Positions 41,599 through 48,703 of a stretch of DNA of 53,650 bases are shown piece after piece; within the stretch, counting starts at the first letter, position 1, and each line of letters opens with the position of its first letter. Source of the DNA: Chthonomonas sp. (lineage in GTDB: Bacteria > Armatimonadota > Fimbriimonadia > Fimbriimonadales > Fimbriimonadaceae). Location: positions 1 to 53,650 of the forward strand of contig JAEURP010000025.1 of NCBI GenBank assembly GCA_016788585.1, given 5' to 3'. The position numbers and the translations under genes are program-made. The notes beneath the pieces were generated by a model. It saw only the letters and a list, made by a program, of their open reading frames with translations, had not been told where the DNA came from and searched no databases.

Positions 41599-42047
41599 AA
41601 TTCAGCTCGCAGGAAGAATACGGACTACGGTGCCTCGCCGCAATCGCCCGAAAGGGCGCGGGCGGTAGCATGACTATTCCTGAGTTGGCTCAAACTGAAG
41701 GTCTCTCGCAGCCGCATGTCGGTAAGCTGATGTCCGTGCTTCGGACCGCAGGTTTTGTGAGTAGCACTCGCGGTCAAGTTGGCGGCTATGCTCTAACCCG
41801 CAAACCCAACGAGATTGCACTCGGCGATATTCTGAATGCCCTGGGAGGCAAGCTCTATTACGACAACTTCTGCGAACGGCATAGCGGTGTTTTGGAGCGC
41901 TGCATCCACGAGTCGGATTGCAATCTTCGCGGCATGTGGGGCAAGGTCCAAGATGCGGTTGACTCCGTCGTCGGGCAAATGACCCTGCAGTCGTTGCTTG
42001 AGCCACAGTTGATCAGCCGCGAGAGTTTGGTTCGAGGCGAGCGATGA
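41595..42047 (+). CDS. Rrf2-family regulator with possible Fe-S site
   Basis: A 150-residue Rrf2 regulator: SSQEEYGLRCLAAIARKG start and a winged helix (TIPELAQTEGLSQPHVGKLM). Three Cys in FCERHSGVLERCIHESDC could hold an Fe-S cluster, but the spacing is Cys-x9-Cys-x5-Cys rather than the x5/x5 of IscR and NsrR. Placed between sufT and iscA, it probably controls this Fe-S operon. Start TTG 41595 in an overlap with the sufT stop; the stop overlaps iscA by 4 nt. Confidence 0.9.
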   Translation: MKFSSQEEYGLRCLAAIARKGAGGSMTIPELAQTEGLSQPHVGKLMSVLRTAGFVSSTRGQVGGYALTRKPNEIALGDILNALGGKLYYDNFCERHSGVLERCIHESDCNLRGMWGKVQDAVDSVVGQMTLQSLLEPQLISRESLVRGER

Positions 42048-42382
42048 ACTTCCCGGTTACGATCTCGGCCGAGGCCCTGGTTCACCTCAGGCGGATTCTT
42101 GAGCGGAAGGGCGAAGAAGGAGCCTTTATTCGAATTGGGGTCAAAGGCGGCGGTTGTTCGGGTTTTGAGTACGTGGTCAAGCTTGAAACCAAGCGGCTCC
42201 CGATCGATCAGTCGCTCGTTATGGACGACATCGAGATCGTTTGCGACGAGAAGTCGGCCAAGTTCCTCGTCGGTGCGACACTTGAGTGGACCGGGAACCT
42301 CATCGGTGGTGGCTTTCAGTTCGATAATCCGAACGCTGATCGTTCTTGCGGTTGCGGGACGAGCTTTACTCTCAAGGTTTAA
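42044..42382 (+). CDS. iscA: A-type Fe-S carrier (IscA/SufA/HesB)
   Basis: A 112-residue Fe-S carrier protein with the three conserved Cys: GGGCSGFEY (one) and SCGCGTSF (two). Transfers clusters to apo-proteins. Last gene of the sufT-rrf2-iscA operon; no sufBCDS or cysteine desulfurase is in the window. SufA versus IscA versus ErpA cannot be separated by motif. Confidence 0.92.
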   Translation: MNFPVTISAEALVHLRRILERKGEEGAFIRIGVKGGGCSGFEYVVKLETKRLPIDQSLVMDDIEIVCDEKSAKFLVGATLEWTGNLIGGGFQFDNPNADRSCGCGTSFTLKV

Positions 42383-42478
42383 CTGGGTGTGGCTGGGCAA
42401 TTCCTGGGTATAGCTGGGTGATTGTCCGCAACACAAAGCCATACCCCGCAACCCCCAGCTATTCCAAGCAATCGTCCT
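42383..42478. repeat. Degenerate repeat tract (CTGGGTATAGCTGGG family)
   Basis: Copies of CTGGGTGTGGCTGGGCAATTC and CTGGGTATAGCTGGGTG, then inverted-type words (CATACCCCGCAACCCCCAGC, CTATTCCAAGCAAT). Same family and order as at 14405-14525. It separates the converging iscA and uvrC genes. Confidence 0.7.
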
Positions 42479-44387
42479 ACTCCCCTTCCACATAATTCTT
42501 GATCTGCTGCGCCAGGGTCTTGGTCATCGTCGGTACGGCGGCGATCTCTTCGACTGTCGCCCTTCGAATCGCCTCGATTGAGCCGAAGTTCCGCAGAAGT
42601 AGCCGCCGTCGCCTTGGGCCGACGCCGGGAATCTCATCGAGCACCGAGCCCTGGGCGCGCTTGTCGCGAATCTTACGATGGAACGACAGCGCAAAGCGGT
42701 GAGCCTCATCGCGGAGGCGAGTTAGCAGCAGTAGCCCCGGCGACGCCAGAGCCAGCTCGACTTCCTCATAGGAATAGCCCGCGTCTTGAGCCTCGTCGTA
42801 CACGTAGCGACCGTGGCGATCTTTCGCCATTTCACTCAGTTCAACCTCGCGCACCTTCGTCGGCACCACGACCAGTTCGTGGCGCTTGGCGAGGCCAACC
42901 ATCGGTACCGTTAGCCCAAGTTGATCGCGTGCCTTCAAAGCCGCCGCCAACTGTCCGCGGCCGCCGTCGATCATGATGAGGTCGGGTAGCTTCGTGAACT
43001 TGGGGTCGCCGGCGATGAATGCGCGCAGGCGCCGGGTGATCACCTCGTGCATCATCGCGAAGTCGTTCGGACTTTCGGGGTGGAACTTCACCCGGAATCG
43101 GCGATACTCATCCTTCGCCGGGGCGCCGTTTTCGGTCACCACCATCGAGCCCACGGGCGCGGTGCCCTGGATATTCGAAATGTCGTAGCCCTCGATTCGC
43201 ACGGGCGGTTCAGCCAAACTTGCTACCTCTTGAAGCTGCTGCGAGGCTGCAGCGGCCCATTCTTCGGCATTCGCGGCCTGGTCGCGAAACGCCTTGAGCG
43301 CCTGTTCGGCGTTTTGGGCGGCCAGGTCGATCAGCCGCATCTTCTCGCCGGCATGGGGCACTTCGATCGAGACCGTGCGGCCCTTTTGCTGACGCAGCCA
43401 GCTTTGCACGATGTTGCGCTCTTCGATCTCGACCGGCAGGATGATCTCGCGCGGAATCTCGGCGGCTTCTGAGTAGTACTGCTTTACAAACTCCTGCACA
43501 GCCTCGCCGGGGCTGCTTTCGGATGAGCCATCCAGGATGTACTGGCGCTGACCGATGAGCTTGCCATGCCGGATGTAGAGAATTTGCACGGCCGCGCCTC
43601 GGCTGTCCTTCACGACAGCGAGGACATCGCGGTCCTCCTTGTCGGTGGTCAGCACCTTTTGCTTTTCGAGCATGCCTTGCAGACCCTTGATTTGATCTCG
43701 CTTTTGCGCTGCGGCCTCGAAGTTGAGTTCCTCGGCGTCGCGCTCCATGGCTTCGACAAGGTCTTCAATCAAGCCTTCATCTCGCCCGCTGAGCACGCGC
43801 TCGACTTTATTCAGGACTTCGCCATAGACTTCGCGGTCGCTCAGCCCCGCGCAGGGGGCCATACATTGCCCGATGTGATAGTAGAGGCAAGGGCGTTGCT
43901 CATCCTTGCCGCTCCAACTCTTGCCGCAGGGAATAAGCGGGAAGGTCTTATGCAAGAGTCTGAGCGTATCGCGAACGGCATAGGCACCGGTGTAGGGGCC
44001 GAAGTACTTCGAGCCGTTCTTGCGCACCTGGCGGGTGAAGAGCACGCGCGGGAAGGGCTCATTGGTGATCGTGATGAACGGGTAGCTCTTGTCGTCGCGT
44101 AGCCGGACATTGTAGGGCGGCCGGTGCTGTTTGATGAGGTTGCATTCGAGGACGAGGGCCTCGAGTTCCGAGTCAACGACCATGATCTCGATGTCGCGGA
44201 TTTTGCTGACGAGGCGGGCGATGCGCAGGCCGTGGCGGGTGCTGGCCTGAAAGTACGACCGCACGCGGGATTTGAGCGAAATGGCCTTGCCGACGTACAA
44301 AACCTCGCCCTTCTCATCACGATAGATATAGCACCCCGGCTTGGCCGGCAGTCGCTTGAGTTGGTCTTGGAGGTGGTCGGAAAGCAG
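42477..44387 (-). CDS. uvrC: Excinuclease ABC subunit C, probable non-canonical start
   Basis: Nucleotide-excision-repair nuclease making both incisions. The GIY-YIG domain (KPGCYIYRDEKG, VLYVGKA) begins at about residue 14; the UvrB-binding helices (LNFEAAAQKRDQIKGLQGM), the RNase H-like C nuclease (GYDISNIQG, MIDGGRGQL) and C-terminal HhH (IPGVGPRRRRLLL) follow. The GIY motif lies upstream of the first ordinary start codon (TTG 44300) and no ATG/GTG/TTG exists between it and the stop at 44394. I place the start at CTG 44387, 8 nt after a TAGACT box; a frameshift or assembly error is the alternative. Follows the 44404 gene by 16 nt. Confidence 0.93.
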   Translation of the reverse strand: MLSDHLQDQLKRLPAKPGCYIYRDEKGEVLYVGKAISLKSRVRSYFQASTRHGLRIARLVSKIRDIEIMVVDSELEALVLECNLIKQHRPPYNVRLRDDKSYPFITITNEPFPRVLFTRQVRKNGSKYFGPYTGAYAVRDTLRLLHKTFPLIPCGKSWSGKDEQRPCLYYHIGQCMAPCAGLSDREVYGEVLNKVERVLSGRDEGLIEDLVEAMERDAEELNFEAAAQKRDQIKGLQGMLEKQKVLTTDKEDRDVLAVVKDSRGAAVQILYIRHGKLIGQRQYILDGSSESSPGEAVQEFVKQYYSEAAEIPREIILPVEIEERNIVQSWLRQQKGRTVSIEVPHAGEKMRLIDLAAQNAEQALKAFRDQAANAEEWAAAASQQLQEVASLAEPPVRIEGYDISNIQGTAPVGSMVVTENGAPAKDEYRRFRVKFHPESPNDFAMMHEVITRRLRAFIAGDPKFTKLPDLIMIDGGRGQLAAALKARDQLGLTVPMVGLAKRHELVVVPTKVREVELSEMAKDRHGRYVYDEAQDAGYSYEEVELALASPGLLLLTRLRDEAHRFALSFHRKIRDKRAQGSVLDEIPGVGPRRRRLLLRNFGSIEAIRRATVEEIAAVPTMTKTLAQQIKNYVEGE

Positions 44388-44395
44388 AGCACTTT

Positions 44396-44401
44396 AGTCT
44401 A
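44396..44401 (-). promoter_or_regulatory. TANNNT box before uvrC
   Basis: On the minus strand TAGACT ends 8 nt before CTG 44387, the only plausible in-frame start. Confidence 0.4.
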
Positions 44402-44403
44402 CG

Positions 44404-44976
44404 TTATGTGGTGGGTTGGTGGCTTGAGCCTTCCTGTCCCACAAAGTGTTCTGCTTGGTACCGCCCGATCTGCAATACGGTGCAATGAGGAAGCTGGTTC
44501 ATTAACTTAACCGTAAGTTCCTCGGGTTGGCGGATCCGATGGAACGTTAGCTTCAGAGGCTCGTTGGTCACATAGCCGCTGTAAAACGCTCCGTAAACGC
44601 CGATCCATTCTGCTTTCGCCGCTACCAGCGATTCACAGAGCGCGAGCCGCCAACGGGCGAGAGCTCGATGATCCTTCCCCGTGTCATCCCGCGTATGCGA
44701 GTCGATTTCCTGTTGCCAGCGTGCCTTCCTGGCCTCGCTCCACCTTGGGTCGGCTTTTGGCTTGGGCCACTTTCCGTGTCCTCTCCGACCGTCGCCTAAC
44801 GGATGACCGCAATCGCAGTGGTACTTTGTTACTAGAAAGTGTGTGCCCGCCTCAAAATGATGCGCATTCACATTCTCGGCAATCTCGCACAGGTCAATCT
44901 CATGCGAGCCCATCGTTTTCACCACCTCAGCCGCCGATCCTTTCGGAGCGAGCGCGATGCAGAGGAAATAGCACAT
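44404..44976 (-). CDS. Hypothetical protein upstream of uvrC
   Basis: A 190-residue protein I do not recognise. It is rich in His, Trp and Cys (KYHCDCGHPLGDG with a possible metal-binding CxC). Predicted soluble. It sits 16 nt upstream of uvrC, so it may be co-transcribed. Start ATG 44976. Confidence 0.6.
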   Translation of the reverse strand: MCYFLCIALAPKGSAAEVVKTMGSHEIDLCEIAENVNAHHFEAGTHFLVTKYHCDCGHPLGDGRRGHGKWPKPKADPRWSEARKARWQQEIDSHTRDDTGKDHRALARWRLALCESLVAAKAEWIGVYGAFYSGYVTNEPLKLTFHRIRQPEELTVKLMNQLPHCTVLQIGRYQAEHFVGQEGSSHQPTT

Positions 44977-45022
44977 GGCCAGTTTTTACCTTGCCTATGG
45001 ACCTGTCGCAAGCTGATGAAGC

Positions 45023-45388
45023 CTACACCCAGCCGCTCGCTTGTCTAAACAGTTTCTCAGTCACGGGCCTTCTGACCATGGCGAAGATGAAACCGGGCCA
45101 GCCGACCATGGCGTCCATTTCGTAATCGGAGGGAGCGGCGATGACGACGAGAGGCACTGGGCCAGCGGTTTCGTGGGCCATTTTGGCGGCGGCAAAGGCC
45201 TCGTAGCCTTCGATGCGACCAGCCTCGGTTAGCGTGGCTAGAATGTCCACGAACATGAGGTCAACGCCCTGCAGATTCTCGAGCGCCGGAGCCCAGGTTT
45301 CGAAGACTTTGAGCCCGTAGTGGGTGCCATAGGCATTCTTCGCGGCATCGATGATCGCCTGATCTTTGGTAACAAGCACAAAATTCAT
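45023..45388 (-). CDS. Degenerate response-regulator receiver-like protein
   Basis: A 121-residue single domain resembling a CheY-like receiver: N-terminal FVLVTKDQAIID, then DLMFVDI with Asp at the phospho-acceptor place, VPLVVIAAPSDYE for the fourth strand and FIFAMVRRPVTEKLF for the last. The conserved Lys is replaced (RRP), and only one acidic residue stands near the N-terminus, so phosphorylation is doubtful. No output domain. Another alpha/beta sandwich fold cannot be ruled out. Confidence 0.6.
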   Translation of the reverse strand: MNFVLVTKDQAIIDAAKNAYGTHYGLKVFETWAPALENLQGVDLMFVDILATLTEAGRIEGYEAFAAAKMAHETAGPVPLVVIAAPSDYEMDAMVGWPGFIFAMVRRPVTEKLFRQASGWV

Positions 45389-45490
45389 AATCTAATGTCC
45401 TATACGACGTCTAGGACCTTGTAAAGATTGCGGAACCATTTGACGTCCAATTTGTTTGACTTGTGTAAGTTGTACGAAAAGGAGGAAACC

Positions 45491-46069
45491 ATGACAGTAA
45501 CATCAGCTCTCAATCTCAAGCAAAGCGAATTTGAAAACATGGCCGCGGAAACCCGCCGCCGAGCTTACAGCATGGCGCTCCAACTGACGCGCAACCCAAG
45601 CGAAGCGGAAGACCTCGTTCAGGAAACCTACATCAAGGCATGGCGGGCGTTCGATTCCTACCTCCCCGGACGCCCGTTCTTGAACTGGATTCTGAGGATC
45701 ATGCAGCGCGCTTACCTCGATTTTCGACGACGCGATAACCCGGTACGGAAGGCCGAATCGCTGAACTCGATGTTGAGCCCGAGCGACGGCGAAGTGCAGG
45801 AGATTCCGATTCCCGACGAGCGTGCCAATCCGGCAGACGAACTCGAGAAGTCTGAGCTGGGCGCTGAGATTCTGGCGGCTCTGGAAGAGTTGCCCGACGT
45901 CTACCGCGATGCTATTCGGCTGTGCGACCTTGAGCGAATGAGCTACAGCGAAATCGCCGAGGATCAGAGCACGACGGTCGGCACGGTGCGGTCACGAATC
46001 CACCGCGGACGCAAGCTTTTGCGCGACGCCTTGGTTCGGCGCGGAATGTTCTCTGCAGAAGAGTTCTAA
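45491..46069 (+). CDS. ECF-type sigma-70 factor
   Basis: A 192-residue alternative sigma factor. Region 2 has RRRAYSMALQLTRNPSEAEDLVQE and FLNWILRIMQRAYLDFRRRD; region 4 has LPDVYRDAIRLCDLERMSYSEIAE and TVGTVRSRIHRGRKLL. Start at ATG 45491 is fixed by a strong AAAGGAGG 5 nt upstream, unlike most genes here. No anti-sigma gene adjoins it; the next gene is a YjfB-like small protein. Trigger unknown. Confidence 0.93.
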   Translation: MTVTSALNLKQSEFENMAAETRRRAYSMALQLTRNPSEAEDLVQETYIKAWRAFDSYLPGRPFLNWILRIMQRAYLDFRRRDNPVRKAESLNSMLSPSDGEVQEIPIPDERANPADELEKSELGAEILAALEELPDVYRDAIRLCDLERMSYSEIAEDQSTTVGTVRSRIHRGRKLLRDALVRRGMFSAEEF

Positions 46070-46071
46070 AC

Positions 46072-46284
46072 GTGCCGATAATGGCAATAGCCATGGATGT
46101 GTCCACGCGCACCGCGATCGACGCCACCCTTAACGCGCTCAACCCGACGATGAGTCAGGAAGCGCTGATGCAGCGTTTGCAAGCCAATATGCTCAGGCGC
46201 TCCCTTCAGGCGCAGCAAGAGCAGGCCGAAACCTTGATGAAGATGGCCGAAGGGAAAGGGCAGAATTTGGACATACGCTGTTGA
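46072..46284 (+). CDS. Small YjfB-like putative motility protein
   Basis: A 70-residue helical protein similar to the YjfB family (MDVSTRTAIDATLNAL..., LRRSLQAQQEQAETLMKMA). The family is found near flagellar or motility genes and its function is unknown. Starts at GTG 46072 two nt after the sigma-factor stop; ATG 46093 (MDVSTRT) is an alternative closer to the usual family start. Probably in one transcript with the sigma factor. Confidence 0.6.
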   Translation: MPIMAIAMDVSTRTAIDATLNALNPTMSQEALMQRLQANMLRRSLQAQQEQAETLMKMAEGKGQNLDIRC

Positions 46285-46380
46285 TGGCTGATGGCTGATA
46301 GCTAAGGGCTGATGGCTAATGGTTCAACATCTCTTAGCCATAGACCGTAGACCATAGACCATAGAGTCTATCGAGCCTCA
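46275..46380. repeat. Degenerate repeat tract (GGCTGATGGC and ACCATAG words)
   Basis: Repeats of GATGGCTGATGGC-type words followed by a run of the 7-mer ACCATAG (CCATAGACCATAGA). ATGGCTAA (46312-46319) can pair with TTAGCCAT (46334-46341). Same family as 10383-10500. Confidence 0.7.
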
Positions 46381-46385
46381 AAGGG

Positions 46386-46391
46386 TATCAT
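46386..46391 (+). promoter_or_regulatory. TANNNT box of a probably leaderless promoter
   Basis: TATCAT ends 6 nt before the GTG at 46398, with no Shine-Dalgarno. Confidence 0.45.
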
Positions 46392-46397
46392 TACCCC

Positions 46398-46655
46398 GTG
46401 AGCAAGAAACCCCTCAAGAAGCCAGTGGCGGCCTTGAACACCTATTTTTGGATCGCTGGCCTCTTGTTTATTCTGGGGATAGTAGGATTCTTGAAGGGCC
46501 AAGATGCCATTCGAGATCCGGGGCAGATTGATGAAAATGGGCTCGCATTGATCTATTTGGGCGGCGCGGTAGTAATGTTGATCAATGGCATCCTAGGCCA
46601 TCGTCACACTGTGCAGCTTTACAATGAACAGGAAGGACTAGATAACAATGGTTAA
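46398..46655 (+). CDS. Small two-helix membrane protein
   Basis: An 85-residue protein with two membrane segments (FWIAGLLFILGIVGFL, LALIYLGGAVVMLINGIL) and a Lys/Pro-rich N-terminus (MSKKPLKKPVAAL). No family recognised. GTG start. Overlaps the next gene by 8 nt. Confidence 0.65.
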   Translation: MSKKPLKKPVAALNTYFWIAGLLFILGIVGFLKGQDAIRDPGQIDENGLALIYLGGAVVMLINGILGHRHTVQLYNEQEGLDNNG

Positions 46656-46875
46656 GTGTGATTGCGGTCGAGTGATTGAGAAGATTCCGTCGTGGTTGGC
46701 GACGGTCAAAGTAGATTTCGTTTGCAACAACTGCCCGAACCGGCAGGTTAAGCCGATTTCGCAGCTTCACGCCGAGCAGCAGGCTGCTGCGGCCAAGGCG
46801 GCGGCCGAAGAAAAGGCTGCTTCCGATGCTTTGGGAATGGATGAGCCGGATTTAGACGACGAAGACGAGGATTAA
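46648..46875 (+). CDS. Small zinc-ribbon protein
   Basis: A 75-residue protein with two Cys pairs (CDCG and CNNC) in the first 30 residues, then an Ala-rich helix and a strongly acidic tail (EPDLDDEDED). Probably binds zinc. Overlaps the two-helix membrane protein gene by 8 nt, so the pair may work together. Its TAA stop shares four bases with the stop of the opposite gene (TTAA). Confidence 0.7.
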   Translation: MVKCDCGRVIEKIPSWLATVKVDFVCNNCPNRQVKPISQLHAEQQAAAAKAAAEEKAASDALGMDEPDLDDEDED

Positions 46876-47120
46876 GCCGCTCTAGGCACCCGAAGGTCGA
46901 TCACCACATTTCTTGGGGTTTGGTGCAAGCCAAGGTCCTCCATACAACATCGTTGAAAGTCATGCGCTGTCAATGGCGCATCGCCGAGCACCGTAACGTG
47001 AGCATTAAGGTCGCCTTTGGACCAGTAAACCGACGCGTCGACAACACCGACGAGGTTCATTAAGTACTTCTCGGTTACCTTGGGATCGGTTTTCCGTGGA
47101 GTAACGACTACTTGGCCCAT
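46872..47120 (-). CDS. Small hypothetical protein
   Basis: An 82-residue protein of unknown family; a beta-alpha-beta pattern (VVDASVYWSKGDLNAHVTVLG, then FQRCCMEDLG and NVVIDLRV, shortened here) suggests a small ferredoxin-like fold. It lies at the end of the gatC-gatA-ispE cluster, 31 nt after the nucleotidyltransferase stop. Confidence 0.6.
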   Translation of the reverse strand: MGQVVVTPRKTDPKVTEKYLMNLVGVVDASVYWSKGDLNAHVTVLGDAPLTAHDFQRCCMEDLGLHQTPRNVVIDLRVPRAA

Positions 47121-47150
47121 ACGGTTGGTATCGGCAAGTTTGTGCCACAG

Positions 47151-47864
47151 CTAGAGGGTCTTCAGCCACAAGAAATGTTCTAGGGTGTCGACGTCGGCGG
47201 CCAACTCTGGAGATTCGGAGATGATGGCGCGGACCTTGGTCTTGAGTGCCCGGCCCACTTTAGCTTCTAATTCCGGGATTGCGACCGACCCTGGGATGAG
47301 CTTGGCTCTCACGAGGGCGAGCAATGTAGGGAAGCCGAGAATCTTTCCGAGTTTAAGAACGTTTTTGCGGGCGTCGTAAGCCTGTTGCATGATGGGCAGC
47401 AGAGTTTCCATGCCTTTGCCGTCGACAATGAAGACATTTCCACCGGTGAACTCGCCCTCTTTGAGCTTGAGTTTGGTTCTGGGCATGTTTGGGAAGGCGG
47501 CGTTCATGCGACTCATCTCGACGATCGGATATTGGATAGTGGAGACGCCGTCGTCTTGATTGAGCAGGGTTTTGATGGTTTCCTTGGTTAGGAAAGGCAG
47601 ATCGGCGCTGGCCATGAGGAAGCGACCCTTGCCACCGGCTTCTATGCCTCGGGCAAAGCTTTGGATGAAGCGCTCGCCGCCTTCACGCCAGTCGTGATCG
47701 TCGCGCCTCGGGCCGCCGACTATGGCGACTTCTCCGGGCATGGCTTCGATCACGATGTCGAGAAAGGTTTGATTTTGGTAGGGAAGTTCGGAACGCCAGG
47801 TGAGGCCGGTTTCCTTGGCGAGATCGGGATCGAGGCGGCCCCCGGCGAGGATGACGGCTTTCAT
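47151..47864 (-). CDS. MobA-like nucleotidyltransferase
   Basis: A 237-residue protein with the nucleotide-sugar transferase fold: KAVILAGGRLDPDL at the N-terminus, ASADLPFLTKETI for the metal-binding DxD-like region, and FTGGNVFIVDG. Substrate unclear; MobA (molybdenum cofactor guanylylation), CofC- and MEP-pathway IspD-like members share this fold, but IspD motifs are incomplete. Start at ATG 47864, 2 nt after the ispE stop. The close pairing with ispE hints at a related role. Confidence 0.8.
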   Translation of the reverse strand: MKAVILAGGRLDPDLAKETGLTWRSELPYQNQTFLDIVIEAMPGEVAIVGGPRRDDHDWREGGERFIQSFARGIEAGGKGRFLMASADLPFLTKETIKTLLNQDDGVSTIQYPIVEMSRMNAAFPNMPRTKLKLKEGEFTGGNVFIVDGKGMETLLPIMQQAYDARKNVLKLGKILGFPTLLALVRAKLIPGSVAIPELEAKVGRALKTKVRAIISESPELAADVDTLEHFLWLKTL

Positions 47865-47866
47865 GG

Positions 47867-48694
47867 TTATGGCCTCTCCTGCAGTTCGAGGGACTGTGCG
47901 CGAGTGCAAGTTGCAGCAATGAAGCCCTCAGCCCATGTCAGTTGAGCCAACTGTCGCCTAGCTTCGATGGCGAGATTTGCATCGAGGAATCGACCCCACA
48001 CGGCCGAGCCGGACCCACTGAGACCCGCGGACTGAGCCCCAAGGCCCTTGAGCCGGTCTTCGAGATCACGGCACGGCCTGGGGGCAATCATGGCAAAGTC
48101 GTTGTGTCCTGTCCAAAAATTCGTGGGCAATTCCTCGAACGGCCGTTCATTCTCGTCTAGAGCGTGATAGGCCGATTTGGTGCTGACGCCGACGATAGGT
48201 TTTCCGACCACGATCCAGCTGGGTTCCTCGTCATCCAACGGTGTTAATTTGTCTCCGAGTCCCTCACCGATTGCCCGACCTCCCATCAGAAAGAAGGGTA
48301 CATCCTTGCCAACCGCCGAAGCGACGTCTAAAACATGTTGATCAATTGGCAGGCCCGTTAGAAAAGAAATGCCTCGGATTAGGCCTGCGGCATCGCTGCT
48401 CCCACCACCAAGTCCAGCCTCAGATGGGATGATTTTCTTGAGGGTGACTCTCAGGGGAGGAAGTTCGACCAAGTCTCTCAACAGTCTTAGCGTATTAGAT
48501 AGCGTATTCGAGTCGGGAAGCGCGATATCGCAATCAATGTGGTTCTCGTCCGATACTTCTACGAAGAGGAGGTCACACAGGCTTATGGCCTGAAGGTACG
48601 TGCGAATGGGATGGTATCCACCAACACCCGGCGGTCCCACGCTGAGGAACGTATTGATCTTAGCTGGGCAAGGAACGAAGACGCTCATCTCCAC
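47867..48694 (-). CDS. ispE: 4-diphosphocytidyl-2-C-methyl-D-erythritol kinase
   Basis: GHMP kinase of the MEP isoprenoid pathway. VPCPAKINTFLSVG with the early Lys, GGYHPIRT, and the ATP loop EAGLGGGSSDAAGL are the family motifs; AQSAGLSGSGSAVWG is motif 3. Length 275 is typical. Starts GTG 48694 (ATG 48688 possible) with AAGGGAG upstream. Lies 10 nt after the upstream membrane-protein gene. Confidence 0.94.
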   Translation of the reverse strand: MEMSVFVPCPAKINTFLSVGPPGVGGYHPIRTYLQAISLCDLLFVEVSDENHIDCDIALPDSNTLSNTLRLLRDLVELPPLRVTLKKIIPSEAGLGGGSSDAAGLIRGISFLTGLPIDQHVLDVASAVGKDVPFFLMGGRAIGEGLGDKLTPLDDEEPSWIVVGKPIVGVSTKSAYHALDENERPFEELPTNFWTGHNDFAMIAPRPCRDLEDRLKGLGAQSAGLSGSGSAVWGRFLDANLAIEARRQLAQLTWAEGFIAATCTRAQSLELQERP

Positions 48695-48703
48695 GCTTCT
48701 CCC

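Noticed and set aside
46275-46380. CRISPR-like array
   Set aside because: Repeat units are 7-10 nt, degenerate and without spacers; no cas genes nearby.
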